Shown here: positions 26,363 to 35,987 of the stretch, in pieces | Layout of the letters: each line of letters opens with the position of its first letter | How positions within the stretch are numbered: the first letter of the stretch is position 1 | From: Encephalitozoon hellem ATCC 50504 | Lineage: Eukaryota; Microsporidia; Unikaryonidae | DNA length: 64,000 nucleotides | Assembly: GCF_000277815.2 (NCBI RefSeq) | Contig: NC_018473.1 | Coordinates: forward strand, 124,001-188,000 | Direction: 5' to 3' | Notes under the pieces: generated by a model | Databases searched by the model: none | What the model was told of the DNA's origin: nothing | Seen by the model: only the letters and a program-made list of their open reading frames with translations | Position numbers and translations under genes: made by a program

Positions 26363-28402
26363 ATGGTTATTAAAATTTCTACTGGAGACGATGAAAGTAT
26401 TAGCTTTGATGCCGAGAATCCTCCTCTGGGCCTGAAGTTTGATGAGCTATTAAAGGCTCTGGAGGCTGGGGATGTCCCTGCACTGGTACAATACAAGATA
26501 GCACACGGATACAGAAGGCATCCCAAGCTTGCCATGAAAATACTTGAGCAACTGAGTAGAGTTGATGACAAAGACTACAACACCCTCCTACTTCTTCTTG
26601 CATGCAGGCTTCAGGCCGGGATGGATGGAATCGATGTAGTGCAGAGGATGGAGTTCTATGAGTCTCCTATGCTTGATATTCTCAAAGGATTTGTCTCTTT
26701 GAAGAAGAAGAGCTATGACAGTGCATTGTTTCTCTTTGGAAAAGCGAGGTTTGCTCTTGGAATCCAAATATGCAACTACTATCTTGGAAACATTGGGGAG
26801 GCCAAGAAGTTTGATAGCAAAGTTTTGAGGGGATATTGCCTTCTAAAGGAGGCTAGAGATAATGAAGAGCTTGGAGAGATTGAACGATTATTTAGGGATG
26901 CAAACAAGAAAGACCTTCTGTTTGGACTTGGGCTTGGGGATGAATATGAAGACGAGGGGAATATTGACGTGAAGATGAGGCTAGTGGGAGAGCTTGTAGA
27001 TAGAGAAGAGTTTCCAAGGGCACACGAGATGATGGAAACCATGCCGAATAATGCAGAAATTTTATATCTAAGAGGAAAGATAGAGCACAAGAAAAGGGAC
27101 TTTGAGGCTGCCAAGAAGTATTACATGGAAAGCCTTGGATGTGACAGGAATTTCATTAAAAGTGAGTACAATCTTCAGAGAATAGTTCAGGATAAGATGG
27201 GGAATGGAAGCTATAGATGCAGTGAGTTTTCCGACTTCAAGGCCTATCTTGATCTCAAAAACAAATCTACCGATATGAATCTGGAAGGATGCAGTGAGGA
27301 CTTTCGAAATGCAGTCCTGGCTGTACTTGGAGAGAATACAAAAAGAGTAGATACTTTGGTAAGAAGATACATGAGGCTTATAGGGAATCCATGGATCGAA
27401 AACTTTGTAGTTATGAATAATATAGGATACTCTTTATGCAGATACTTGAGACCATTTGAAGAGTATGAGGAAAGACAGGAAGGGAACGATAGGTTTCTTA
27501 TTGGATCGATTGGCATAGATAGAGAAGATAACAAGTGCTTAGTTGATGGGGAGATGATTGAGGATAGAGTAAAAGAGGCAGAGAAGTACCTGAGAAGGGC
27601 ACTGGATGAGTGTCCTGATGAATACAAGGAGGTTATAAGATACAATCTTGGATATGTAACGGAGGATAGAGGGTTACTGGCGGAGCTGTCATTAGAAGAA
27701 TCAAGGAGACTTCTGTCGGTTGAAGGGGAAGAGGCGTCCTCTATTCCTAACGAACTCGAGTTATTAGGATTCTACCACATGAGAAGAAAAGAGTTTAAGC
27801 TAGCAAAGAAGATATTCCAGAAATTGGACACGTTGTACAGCAGTATTGGGCTTGGAAACATATACATTAGAAGTTTTTGTAAAGACAGGGATAGCTCTGC
27901 ATTGGGAAAGGCAATGAAAGCATTTGCAAAAGGGATGAGGTCCTACTATTGCGGAAATGGAATTGGGATATGTCTTGCGCTAAAGGGGAGGCTTGAAGAG
28001 GCTATCAACATTTTTAATAACGTGACAATTGACTGGGTGGGTGGATATGTGAATCTTGGGAACACTCTGATTCTTTGTAAAAGATATAGAGAGGCCATGG
28101 ATGTTTTTTCGAAGATCTCCTCGATGAGATACTCGCGCCAGATGCTTGAAAAACTTTGCAGAATTGTTAATGAGGTTGACGGATATAGATTGTGTGTGGA
28201 TGCCGGGATACCTGGTGCCAAAGAAAAACTATTTGAGCTTCTTGTTGAACAAAGCCGTTTTGAGGAGGCGGAGAAGCTGAGAGTCGTGGACCAAAGACTC
28301 ATGAAGATGTATGATGAAAAAAAGGAAGAGGAGAAGAAGAGGAAGGAGGAGTTAAGGAGAAAGGCTGAGGAGATGAGGGAGTATAGAAAGAGAAGAAGAT
28401 GA
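26363..28402 (+). CDS. CTR9: Paf1 complex subunit Ctr9 (TPR protein)
   Basis: 679 residues. Multiple TPR motifs (for example AEILYLRGKIEHKKRDFEAA then KKYYMESL). The hallmark Ctr9 block appears as YYCGNGIGICLALKGRLEEA then INIFNNV, and the C-terminus is a Lys/Glu/Arg-rich coil ending EYRKRRR. Ctr9 scaffolds Paf1C during RNA polymerase II elongation. Shorter than yeast Ctr9 (1077). CCC precedes the ATG. Confidence 0.8.
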   Translation: MVIKISTGDDESISFDAENPPLGLKFDELLKALEAGDVPALVQYKIAHGYRRHPKLAMKILEQLSRVDDKDYNTLLLLLACRLQAGMDGIDVVQRMEFYESPMLDILKGFVSLKKKSYDSALFLFGKARFALGIQICNYYLGNIGEAKKFDSKVLRGYCLLKEARDNEELGEIERLFRDANKKDLLFGLGLGDEYEDEGNIDVKMRLVGELVDREEFPRAHEMMETMPNNAEILYLRGKIEHKKRDFEAAKKYYMESLGCDRNFIKSEYNLQRIVQDKMGNGSYRCSEFSDFKAYLDLKNKSTDMNLEGCSEDFRNAVLAVLGENTKRVDTLVRRYMRLIGNPWIENFVVMNNIGYSLCRYLRPFEEYEERQEGNDRFLIGSIGIDREDNKCLVDGEMIEDRVKEAEKYLRRALDECPDEYKEVIRYNLGYVTEDRGLLAELSLEESRRLLSVEGEEASSIPNELELLGFYHMRRKEFKLAKKIFQKLDTLYSSIGLGNIYIRSFCKDRDSSALGKAMKAFAKGMRSYYCGNGIGICLALKGRLEEAINIFNNVTIDWVGGYVNLGNTLILCKRYREAMDVFSKISSMRYSRQMLEKLCRIVNEVDGYRLCVDAGIPGAKEKLFELLVEQSRFEEAEKLRVVDQRLMKMYDEKKEEEKKRKEELRRKAEEMREYRKRRR

Positions 28403-28469
28403 GTTGAATAAAGTCTCGGAATGTTGTCTTGTTTTTCTTTTTGGGCGGATTTAATATGTCCCTTGTGCA

Positions 28470-29930
28470 ATGGACGACTTTGCGAGTATAGGAGTTAAGA
28501 GGTTTTTTAACAAGCATGTTAAGGATGCAGAGTGCATACTAAAGCAGGAAGCATTCGACTTTGTAGTCCAGGAGATAACTGATTCGAGAGTGTGTGGAGT
28601 GTACCCTATTGTCGACTACAAGAAGTTTCTAGATGGAAAAGAGGTGGCGGGATGTTCTGAGGGGTTGAGTAGTGAAGAGAAGGAGTATCGCACGATAATA
28701 CACAAGAAGCTGAAGTATTATCCCTTTGTAAAGGCAAAGACAATTGAGGGGAAGATACGGCTTGAGAACAATGATGTGGGTGTTTATTCGTTTGTTCTGC
28801 AAAAGGTTATGTTCAATACGATTGACGCAGGGAAATGGATCTGTAGGAGGCTTGGAGTGCCTGAAAGTGCATTTCAGTTTGCAGGAAATAAAGATAAGAG
28901 GGCAGTGACGTTCCAGGAGGTTACTGTTCGATGCTCGTTTATGAAGCTCTACAAGCTCGCGGTAGAGTTGAACAGGGAAGTGGACTGCTTCTCGTGGGAA
29001 GATTTTATTGCAGAAGGGTACACTAAAGAAAGTATTGAGAATGAGAATAGGATGGCAGAGCAAGAGATTCTTATGACTGTAGGGATTAGTGCAGACGAAT
29101 GGAAGAAAGGGTTTGGGGATGAACATGAAGTGAAAGAGAAAGAAGAAAGGGCCAGGAAAGGAGATCTGACTGGATGGGAAAGGGTGAAGTCGTCGATAAA
29201 GATTTTTGATATCAAAAAGTCTGCTACAAGGAAGCTGGGGGATTTGAAGGGAAATAGATTCAGCATAGCATTGAAGGGATTCAAAGATAAGGAGCTAGTA
29301 AAGAATTTGGAAAGAGGATTTCTTAACTATTTTGGGCAGCAGAGGTTCGGCAACAAGCTCAGAAATCACGAGATAGGATACGATATTCTGACAAAAAGAT
29401 ATGAAGAGGCTATAGACAAGATTATGAAAGCAGGAAAGTGCCACGAATTCTATGTAGGAGGTAAGTATGAAGAAGGCATGGGTCTTGGTGATAGTACAGA
29501 GAAGTACATTCTGAAGTGTAAATCCAAGGGGATGAAAGGAAAAGATATGGTCTATGGGCTGCGCAGAGAGCTTCGCATGCTATATTTGCACTCCTATCAA
29601 AGTCTAAAATTCAATGAAGCAATCAACAGCCGGATGGAGCTTGGAGGAGATGTCGTTAAAGGAGACATGGTCTGTGTGGGCGGAGAAATAAAGGTTGTGG
29701 AGGATCCTCTTGAGTTCAGCATATTCGATGTTGTTCTACCATTGGAGAAGTTCGATAACAAAATGCTGAAAGGTGGATGTAGAAAGATGGTAGAAAGAGC
29801 TGAAGACATCACAGTAAATGAAATCAAGGATGGAATCGTGGTCAGGTTTTCGCTTAATAGCTCATGCTATGCTACAATGGCCTTAAGAGAGGTTATTGGA
29901 AACTCTGTACTGAATAGAGTAAGTATATAG
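28470..29930 (+). CDS. PUS7: TruD-family pseudouridine synthase Pus7
   Basis: 486 residues. TruD catalytic block FAGNKDKRAVTFQEVTV, with the catalytic Asp in NKDKR, and the second conserved block NYFGQQRFGNKLRNHEIG. The family modifies U35 in tRNA-Tyr, U2 snRNA and other RNAs in yeast. U2 snRNA is also in this window. CCC upstream of the ATG. Confidence 0.92.
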   Translation: MDDFASIGVKRFFNKHVKDAECILKQEAFDFVVQEITDSRVCGVYPIVDYKKFLDGKEVAGCSEGLSSEEKEYRTIIHKKLKYYPFVKAKTIEGKIRLENNDVGVYSFVLQKVMFNTIDAGKWICRRLGVPESAFQFAGNKDKRAVTFQEVTVRCSFMKLYKLAVELNREVDCFSWEDFIAEGYTKESIENENRMAEQEILMTVGISADEWKKGFGDEHEVKEKEERARKGDLTGWERVKSSIKIFDIKKSATRKLGDLKGNRFSIALKGFKDKELVKNLERGFLNYFGQQRFGNKLRNHEIGYDILTKRYEEAIDKIMKAGKCHEFYVGGKYEEGMGLGDSTEKYILKCKSKGMKGKDMVYGLRRELRMLYLHSYQSLKFNEAINSRMELGGDVVKGDMVCVGGEIKVVEDPLEFSIFDVVLPLEKFDNKMLKGGCRKMVERAEDITVNEIKDGIVVRFSLNSSCYATMALREVIGNSVLNRVSI

Positions 29931-29940
29931 TTTATATTAT

Positions 29941-31158
29941 TTAAAAGTTTTCATCGATAGATTTCATTCTCCTTAGAACGATTAGCTTCTTCATATACCA
30001 GACATTGCGACTAAAAAGTAGCTTGTGCCTATTGTGAATACTTTTCCAGTAATTGCCCAGCGATCCCGGTGTTTTACAGCAGCTAAATAATCTTTTAAGG
30101 CTTTTGAGTTTCCGCTCGATCTCTGCGCTGCAAAACCACGTAACTTTCGATATTAGAGTTTTGAGATGGGATTGGAGTCTTTCCTCCTTGCCACAGAAGT
30201 TTTCGGATTTTGCATGTCCGATTTCTTCTGGGAGAGTGCAGTAAGGCTCACGCAGTATCTCGTCAAGGTTTCTTATGGCCCTCAACACATTAAAGTCTTT
30301 TTTGTGATTCATGATATAGATGTAAAGAAACATGGATACTTCTACTTCAGGGATATAAATGGTGTTGGTAAAGTCAAGCATGTAGAAGAAGCCTTTGAAC
30401 TTTTTTTCGAGGTCCTCTGTGATCTCTAGCATAAAGATATCGCAGATTCTTTGGAGGTATTTGAAGAACATTTCGTAATCCCTTCTAAGGTCCTCTCTGA
30501 AGCAGGCCTTTCTGTTTTCGGCTTCTTTATCAAGAACGCCGGTTTCTCCGTAAAATGTCACAAAGCGGCCGTAGCTACGGTTCTTTTGAAGCTTGACGTT
30601 CCTTTCTCCAAAAAATCTAAGTATTCTATACACAGGGACCATTCCCGTGCTTTCGAAGCGTATAGGGAGAATGTTTGAATTCGTTATGCCCAAATCGGCA
30701 AGTTTCGCATTTTTCCTTTCTTCATAAGGATATGTCATCATGTCCTTATAATAGTCCATGTACAGGTATGTCTTCCCCTCTGCCTCCATTTCTATCCTCT
30801 TTGAGTAGTATGTCAGTGCCCTGAGTGTCGTAAATGTCAGCAGGGACTTCGAGAGAGTCTTGTGGGGGCCCTCTTTGATGAAGTCGACAAAGATGTTGAA
30901 ATACTTGAGGGATTTGACGTGCAGATGCTCCCCAATGTCGTTGAACAATATATAGAAGCCTAGCAATTCCATGTAGTCTTGGCCGTATTTTTTGAACAGA
31001 AGCCTTTTGGGCTTTACCCTGCTAGATGAGCCATCAAGGAGGGTTGAGACGCCTTCATCCAAGAGTTCTACTCTGTTTTTGATGGTGTGACCTTCTGAGC
31101 ATATGTAATCGTTCTCTATAATTTCTAGGGGAGAGCCGCATGTTTCACAGAAGATCAT
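29941..31158 (-). CDS. RRN7: RNA polymerase I core factor Rrn7/TAF1B-like
   Basis: 405 residues. N-terminal zinc ribbon with C4, C7, C20 and H24 (CETCG...CSEGH), the CxxC...CxxH arrangement typical of Rrn7, followed by helical cyclin-like regions (about 60-300) and a basic C-terminus. Rrn7 is the TFIIB-like factor for rRNA gene transcription. CCC before the ATG. Ends 10 bases from the PUS7 stop. Confidence 0.65.
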   Translation of the reverse strand: MIFCETCGSPLEIIENDYICSEGHTIKNRVELLDEGVSTLLDGSSSRVKPKRLLFKKYGQDYMELLGFYILFNDIGEHLHVKSLKYFNIFVDFIKEGPHKTLSKSLLTFTTLRALTYYSKRIEMEAEGKTYLYMDYYKDMMTYPYEERKNAKLADLGITNSNILPIRFESTGMVPVYRILRFFGERNVKLQKNRSYGRFVTFYGETGVLDKEAENRKACFREDLRRDYEMFFKYLQRICDIFMLEITEDLEKKFKGFFYMLDFTNTIYIPEVEVSMFLYIYIMNHKKDFNVLRAIRNLDEILREPYCTLPEEIGHAKSENFCGKEERLQSHLKTLISKVTWFCSAEIERKLKSLKRLFSCCKTPGSLGNYWKSIHNRHKLLFSRNVWYMKKLIVLRRMKSIDENF

Positions 31159-31202
31159 TCTGGGCTCACTGAGGGTATTTTTATCTGTGCTCTATTTCGC
31201 CC

Positions 31203-32600
31203 ATGGAAAAGAGTATCAAGATCAAGGGTGGATCCTTCAAGACCATGGGGCTGGACTACCGGCTTCTTCGAAACATTTCTTATGAAAACCCAACGCCGAT
31301 CCAAAGAAAGACGATTCCATTAGTCCTTGAGAGAAGAAGTTTGGTGGGTGTTGGGAGAACTGGGAGTGGAAAGACATTGTGTTATCTGATTCCTGCTGTG
31401 CAGCGGGCTGTTGAGGGGGAAAGAACGTTAGTAATGGTCCCTACGAAGGAGCTTGCCACGCAGGTTCGGAGGGTACTAAAGAAGCTGTCTAGAGGGATGG
31501 AGGATGTGTGGAAATTGATTGAGATAAACACTCCAGGAAATATCCAAAGCACGAGTGTTGATCTTCTAGTGGTAGATGAAATAGATAGGATTCTTGAAGA
31601 GCCTAGCCTTAGGGCTGTGTTTGACAAGATAAGTGAGGAGCTGGCATGCCAGAAGATATTCTTTAGCGCAACGCTTCCGGACCATCCGTTGAACATGAAA
31701 GTGGTTGAGATCGAAGCGAAGATTAATGAAACGGTCAAGCACTTCTTCTTTTATATCCCAAGCGAGAGCAAGGAGGCAGCTCTGCTCCGAATATTGGACA
31801 AGACAAAAAAGACGATTGTGTTTGTTGCAACGAAATATGCTGTTGAACTTCTTCTAGAGATTCTTAACAAAAACAATTTTGAGTCGTGTGGGATTTACTC
31901 TTCAATGGATGACGAAGCAAGGAGAGCCAACTTCAGAGACTTCAACACCTCGAGTGCCGGGATTCTTGTTGTGACCGATGTTGCAGCACGGGGGCTAGAT
32001 ATTCCATGCCTCGACACTGTTGTGAACTATGATCTGTGCGATGAAAGAACGTTCTTGCACAGAGTTGGACGTGTTCGAGGAATGGGTGTTCAGTACAGCT
32101 TCGTTACTTACACAGATGTTTTCCATTTTTTTAATATTCAAGAGACATACCTCCCGAACGTGGAGATAGGGACAATTCCTCAGGAATACCTGGATGTCTA
32201 TAACCTTGATGAATTTGAACATCTAAGATCGGTTGCAAGCAGAGGACACCAAAAATGCCTTGAGTTCAGAAGAAAAGTCAGTGTTCCTGGAGAGTATAAA
32301 GACAAGATAAAGATGTTCAAGACACACTCTATGTTTGAGCATAGAGAGACGCTTCTTGATAAGTTGAAGGAGATGAATAGTAAGAAGGCCCTGTGCGAAA
32401 GAGAAAAGGAGAGGCCGGAGAACAAAGAGTACAGAGATCAGGAGTTCATACCCTATGCTCGTAAAGACTCTAGAATCCATTCATCTGCATTTGGTGTGGC
32501 AAAGGACGATTATATTAGGGAAAGAAAGGAAAAGTTTTCCTTTTCTATGATGAAGAGAAAAACAATGAGGAAAAAGACAATACAAACAAATAAAAAATAA
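31203..32600 (+). CDS. DBP10: DEAD-box RNA helicase, Dbp10-like
   Basis: 465 residues. Q-motif TPIQRKT, motif I GRTGSGKT (51-58), motif II reads DEID (125-128) rather than DEAD, motif III SAT, motif V ARGLDIP, motif VI HRVGR followed by VRG. The N-terminal FKTMGLDYRLLRNI and C-terminal YRDQEFIPYARKDSR match Dbp10/DDX54, a nucleolar 60S assembly helicase. About half the yeast length, with spacing between motifs I and III compressed. CCC before the ATG. Confidence 0.8.
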   Translation: MEKSIKIKGGSFKTMGLDYRLLRNISYENPTPIQRKTIPLVLERRSLVGVGRTGSGKTLCYLIPAVQRAVEGERTLVMVPTKELATQVRRVLKKLSRGMEDVWKLIEINTPGNIQSTSVDLLVVDEIDRILEEPSLRAVFDKISEELACQKIFFSATLPDHPLNMKVVEIEAKINETVKHFFFYIPSESKEAALLRILDKTKKTIVFVATKYAVELLLEILNKNNFESCGIYSSMDDEARRANFRDFNTSSAGILVVTDVAARGLDIPCLDTVVNYDLCDERTFLHRVGRVRGMGVQYSFVTYTDVFHFFNIQETYLPNVEIGTIPQEYLDVYNLDEFEHLRSVASRGHQKCLEFRRKVSVPGEYKDKIKMFKTHSMFEHRETLLDKLKEMNSKKALCEREKERPENKEYRDQEFIPYARKDSRIHSSAFGVAKDDYIRERKEKFSFSMMKRKTMRKKTIQTNKK

Positions 32601-32696
32601 ACGGGCTTTGTTGGTAATTTTAACTGTGAACGTACTTCTGATTCTAAGCACGAACAGAAACCTGGGGAGAATTGGATTTTGGGCCTTGAAACTAGA

Positions 32697-32769
32697 GGCC
32701 TCATAGCTCAATGGTTAGAGTGTCGGCCTACGGAGCCGAAGGTTGAGGGTTCGAATCCCTCTGGGGTCG
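32697..32769 (+). tRNA. tRNA-Arg (anticodon ACG)
   Basis: 73 bases. Seven-pair acceptor stem GGCCTCA with TGGGGTC, D arm TAGCTCAATGGTTAGA, anticodon stem TCGGC/GCCGA around loop CTACGGA giving anticodon ACG, and T arm with GGTTCGAATCC (B box). Discriminator G. No intron, CCA not encoded. The last 42 bases are antisense to the 3' end of the neighbouring HMG-like frame. Confidence 0.97.
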
Positions 32770-33300
32770 TGTGCCTTTCGTTGCATTTTTTCTCTCTGGC
32801 TCACTTGTGCACTTTTTCCTTGTCTTCTCTGCCGCCAATGAATTCAGAGCCTTATTTCTGTATTTATTCTGTGTCTCATCGTCTAGTGAATCCCACATCT
32901 CTGCAAACATGCACACATTCTCTTCGGGAGACACTGTCATGTCGCCACATATATCGAATATTTCGTTTACAAAGAAGAGATATCCGGAATACTCCCACTT
33001 GTACGGACATTCTGCTTTGACATACCTTTTTAGCTTGCTTATGGTATTCTTATCGCAAGACATGTTGCCTTCATCCCCTTCTAGCCCTCTAGTGTCCGAT
33101 AAGCCCCTATCGCACCTCTCTGCATATATACTTTTCTCTTCGTCCTCCATTTCATTCCATACCTTCACAAGAGCTTTCGCAAGATCCACACAATTCGGAT
33201 ACTCGTTCCTATTGTCTCGGAAAAACTCTCTGGCAAAAACTGAGTAGGGGGATCTCTGCTTTGTAGGCATTTCATACAAATCATCCGGTTCTCCTTTCAT
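32728..33300 (-). CDS. HMG-box-like protein overlapping tRNA-Arg
   Basis: 190 residues. Two divergent HMG-like units: about 17-75 (RSPYSVFAREFFRDNRNEYP...NEMEDEEKSIYAERCD) and about 100-155 (YLFFVNEIF...WDSLDDETQNKYRNKAL). The last 14 residues (TRPQRDSNPQPSAP) are simply antisense of the tRNA gene, so the stop is supplied by tRNA sequence. ATG 33300 is favoured by a CCCCC run upstream; ATG 33318 is an alternative adding six residues. Adjacent to a clearer HMGB gene, perhaps a diverged duplicate. Confidence 0.65.
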   Translation of the reverse strand: MKGEPDDLYEMPTKQRSPYSVFAREFFRDNRNEYPNCVDLAKALVKVWNEMEDEEKSIYAERCDRGLSDTRGLEGDEGNMSCDKNTISKLKRYVKAECPYKWEYSGYLFFVNEIFDICGDMTVSPEENVCMFAEMWDSLDDETQNKYRNKALNSLAAEKTRKKCTSEPERKNATKGTRPQRDSNPQPSAP

Positions 33301-33385
33301 ACCTATCTTAGGGGGCATATAACATCGAAAAATACTGCACAAAAAGTACAAATACAAAGCCTAGTAAATAGAATTCATTTAATAC

Positions 33386-33931
33386 TTACCTTCCAACCAG
33401 GCCTGCCTTCACATTCTTTTCTTCAGCGATCTTGTTATACACCGCCTTCTCGTCATCACTAAGCTCCTTCCACCTCTTTGCAACTGCAGATGTGGTCTCC
33501 ATCATCGTGAAGTTCGGATTCTCCTCAGAAACAGCTTTGCGTACAGCCTTGAAGAACTCATTGTATCCAGTTACTTTTTTGACTCCCTTTTTCTTCTTTC
33601 CTGCTGCCTCCTCATCAGCCGCAACCTTTTCAAGATACTCATGGTACTCTGCACTTTTCTTATACTCCTCAACCTTTGCTTGGTACAATTCTCTCTCTTT
33701 ATTCGATATCTTATTGTATTCTTCTCTTTCTTCATCAGTTAGCTTCTTCCACATCTCAGAAATAGCTCTTCCTTGCTCTGCAACAGGGAGTTTACTCAGT
33801 TCCTCATTCTTTTTTCTTTGCTCTTGCCCAAAAATGAAATACCCAGACATGGGCTTCTTCGGTGCATTTGGATCCTTGCGTCTTTTTACCGCTGTTTTAC
33901 TCTTTGGCTTTTTGCTCTTCTCAGTTACCAT
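33386..33931 (-). CDS. HMGB-type high-mobility-group protein (two HMG boxes)
   Basis: 181 residues. Basic N-terminus, then box A (about 20-90: RKDPNAPKKPMSGYFIFGQE, W at MWKKLTDEEREEYN) and box B (about 118-178: VTGYNEFFKAVRKAVSEENP, RWKELSDDEKAVYNKIAEE). Non-sequence-specific DNA-bending chromatin protein related to Nhp6/HMGB. CCCCC lies 13 bases upstream of the ATG. Confidence 0.9.
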   Translation of the reverse strand: MVTEKSKKPKSKTAVKRRKDPNAPKKPMSGYFIFGQEQRKKNEELSKLPVAEQGRAISEMWKKLTDEEREEYNKISNKERELYQAKVEEYKKSAEYHEYLEKVAADEEAAGKKKKGVKKVTGYNEFFKAVRKAVSEENPNFTMMETTSAVAKRWKELSDDEKAVYNKIAEEKNVKAGLVGR

Positions 33932-34054
33932 TATAATGATGGGGGTAGAAGAATAGCTTATAAAAATTTAATAGGAACAGCGCACAGCATCTGCAAGAAA
34001 CACACCATAGCTACCTTACACACAACTCGTTTAATAGATCCAGACATCCTACAA

Positions 34055-34831
34055 CTACAGAATATCGTTCTCGGGCTTGAGCTTCTCCTTGACAATCCCA
34101 AGCAGCTTCCTTACCTCAGAAATCATTGCATGTGTTGTGATATATTCTTCTATCGTTTTATGAGCCTCGTTGAAATCTCTTTCAAGTGCATCGCATACTT
34201 CCTTTTCGTCTCCACTAACATCAAGATCTAAAGGTGATCCCTCGATCGTATGGCAAAGAAATGCACAGAAGGTATATATATTTTCCTTAAAGCCCAGGAA
34301 TATCTTAGCTGCTAGCCCGTACCTTCCGAGATCTATATATACATCTGCAATATCCCTCATTGCCTTTCTTTTATGGTGCTTCCAGTTGCTTCCGCAGTAG
34401 CATTCGGCAACCTTCTGTAAACATTCTAAGCATCCATCGAGATCCCCTTGCTTTCTCAGCATCTCAGATGCCTTTTGAAAGCTTATGGCTGCTAGGCTTT
34501 CCCGTCCACATTGCTTGGAATACATCCCAGACCTCTTGTATGCCGCAATAGACTTCTCGGGATACTCGTCCTCGCACATCTGTGCTATCCTTTCATATAC
34601 CTGCGATGCCTGATATCTCCCATACTCCCCATCTCCCATCTCATATGTTCTTGCTGCCTCCTCATAGTACCCCACCTTCCCAGATATATCCTCCTCCATG
34701 TTTCCTACTTCCATAAATATCTCTGCAGATGCATCATAGTCTGGCGACGAAAACAGACTGAACGGAAATGTTGCCTTTGTTCTTAGTCTTTCGGCTTCCT
34801 TAAGCTTTCTGCTTTTGGACTCACCATCCAT
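34055..34831 (-). CDS. SEC17: alpha-SNAP (Sec17)
   Basis: 258 residues against 292 in yeast. TPR-like helical repeats typical of SNAP proteins (DISGKVGYYEEAARTYEMGD, PEKSIAAYKRSGMYSKQCGR, AAISFQKASEMLRKQGD, RDIADVYIDLGRYGLAAKIF) and a C-terminal helix ending in a hydrophobic Leu-containing tail. It links SNARE complexes to NSF for disassembly. CCC directly before the ATG. Confidence 0.85.
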   Translation of the reverse strand: MDGESKSRKLKEAERLRTKATFPFSLFSSPDYDASAEIFMEVGNMEEDISGKVGYYEEAARTYEMGDGEYGRYQASQVYERIAQMCEDEYPEKSIAAYKRSGMYSKQCGRESLAAISFQKASEMLRKQGDLDGCLECLQKVAECYCGSNWKHHKRKAMRDIADVYIDLGRYGLAAKIFLGFKENIYTFCAFLCHTIEGSPLDLDVSGDEKEVCDALERDFNEAHKTIEEYITTHAMISEVRKLLGIVKEKLKPENDIL

Positions 34832-34936
34832 GGGCCCTTGGTTCGCAATGTTTTTTAGATACCACCGCTTGTTTTGGAACCCGGAAAGTATCCTTTACTC
34901 AAAACTTTATTTAAATAAACATCTATCAGAGAGGTC

Positions 34937-35860
34937 TCAGTGCGAGGAAAGCGGCTTCCTACTGAGATTGTATATTAATATGCCCGCAACACTTATGCCC
35001 AGCCCAGCATAGTTTAGGCTGCTCAGAACAATGTCCTTTGTTATTATCGCATAGAAAATAATAATCAGCTCCTTGACAATCCCAGCAACACTCAGGAACA
35101 CAACCCCCGTTTCTGAAACAAGCGAAAACTCTGCACACAGCAGCATGAACGACAGGGCACCGCAGAGCGAAATGTATCCAAAGTTCCTCATAGCAGCATC
35201 GAACGTGTTGAAAAACCTTGAGGTTGCTATCTCCATGAGTCCCTCGACATGCAAAGAGATGAGAAGAAGGAGGAACGATATGGGGAGGCAGAGATCTCTC
35301 ATGGTGACAAAAACCCCCTCTTTTCTAGCCTCCTGGTTCCTAATGAGGTACTGGACAAACGCCCATCTAAATCCCGCCATCAGAGAGGCAAGTGAGATTG
35401 TTCCAAAGCCGACAATGTCAAAGCTTGTGTTCTTTATCGATGTGAGAAACACACCCACGCCTATGGTGAAGATAGTCAGGAAAAACGTTATCGATGGATT
35501 CTCAATTCCAAGTGCAAATCCAAACAGAAGGATGAATACCGGGGATGAGGACTTCACCATTGTATAGAATGCAAGGGTTGTGAACCTCAGGGATATCGAC
35601 GAAAGTCCTATGTCCGTTGCACCTGCAATCGCACATGGAAAAGATGGTCCAAAGTAGTTGGGCTTTGGAGCTTTTTCCTTCTGTAGCCTTAGCACTGTGG
35701 ATGCACCAAGGAAGTGAATCAGATTCTGTATCGATGCCTTGAACAAAGGAAAGCTGAAATTATATGTCTTCCTGGAAAGCAGAAACGAAGTCAGATATCC
35801 CAGACTTAGCGACAGAACATAGTACATGAGTACCAGTCCTAGCACTTTAATTCTGTTCAT
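34937..35860 (-). CDS. nucleotide-sugar/triose-phosphate-type transporter
   Basis: 307 residues with about ten membrane helices. TPT/SLC35 family traits: RFTTLAFYTMVKSSSPVFIL (the conserved Lys-Ser-Ser-Pro region), a GFRWAFVQYLI helix, and a C-terminal helix pair GLGISVAGILIYN. Substrate unknown; SLC35C2-like members sit in Golgi/ER membranes. ATG 35860 used because the longer frame starts at GTG. Confidence 0.8.
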   Translation of the reverse strand: MNRIKVLGLVLMYYVLSLSLGYLTSFLLSRKTYNFSFPLFKASIQNLIHFLGASTVLRLQKEKAPKPNYFGPSFPCAIAGATDIGLSSISLRFTTLAFYTMVKSSSPVFILLFGFALGIENPSITFFLTIFTIGVGVFLTSIKNTSFDIVGFGTISLASLMAGFRWAFVQYLIRNQEARKEGVFVTMRDLCLPISFLLLLISLHVEGLMEIATSRFFNTFDAAMRNFGYISLCGALSFMLLCAEFSLVSETGVVFLSVAGIVKELIIIFYAIITKDIVLSSLNYAGLGISVAGILIYNLSRKPLSSH

Positions 35861-35961
35861 GGTTTCTTGAGTGTATTTTGTTTTGGACAGGTTTTTCTTC
35901 ACAATGTTTCAAGCCGTTGTCCAATCGCATTGCTCCATTTGGAACAAATAAATCTGTTTTC

Positions 35962-35969
35962 TATAAATA
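35962..35969 (+). promoter_or_regulatory. TATA-like box of the U2 snRNA gene
   Basis: TATAAATA about 26 bases before the predicted U2 5' end, the expected distance for a TATA element. Confidence 0.5.
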
Positions 35970-35987
35970 TGTTTTTTTACACGAGCC

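Noticed and set aside
29461..29470. GTAAGT inside PUS7, considered as an intron donor
   Set aside because: It encodes part of a continuous conserved protein and no CTAAY...AG acceptor is needed.
33381..33390. GTAAGT at the end of the HMGB gene (minus strand)
   Set aside because: It contains the natural stop codon TAA; no downstream acceptor would extend a recognisable protein.
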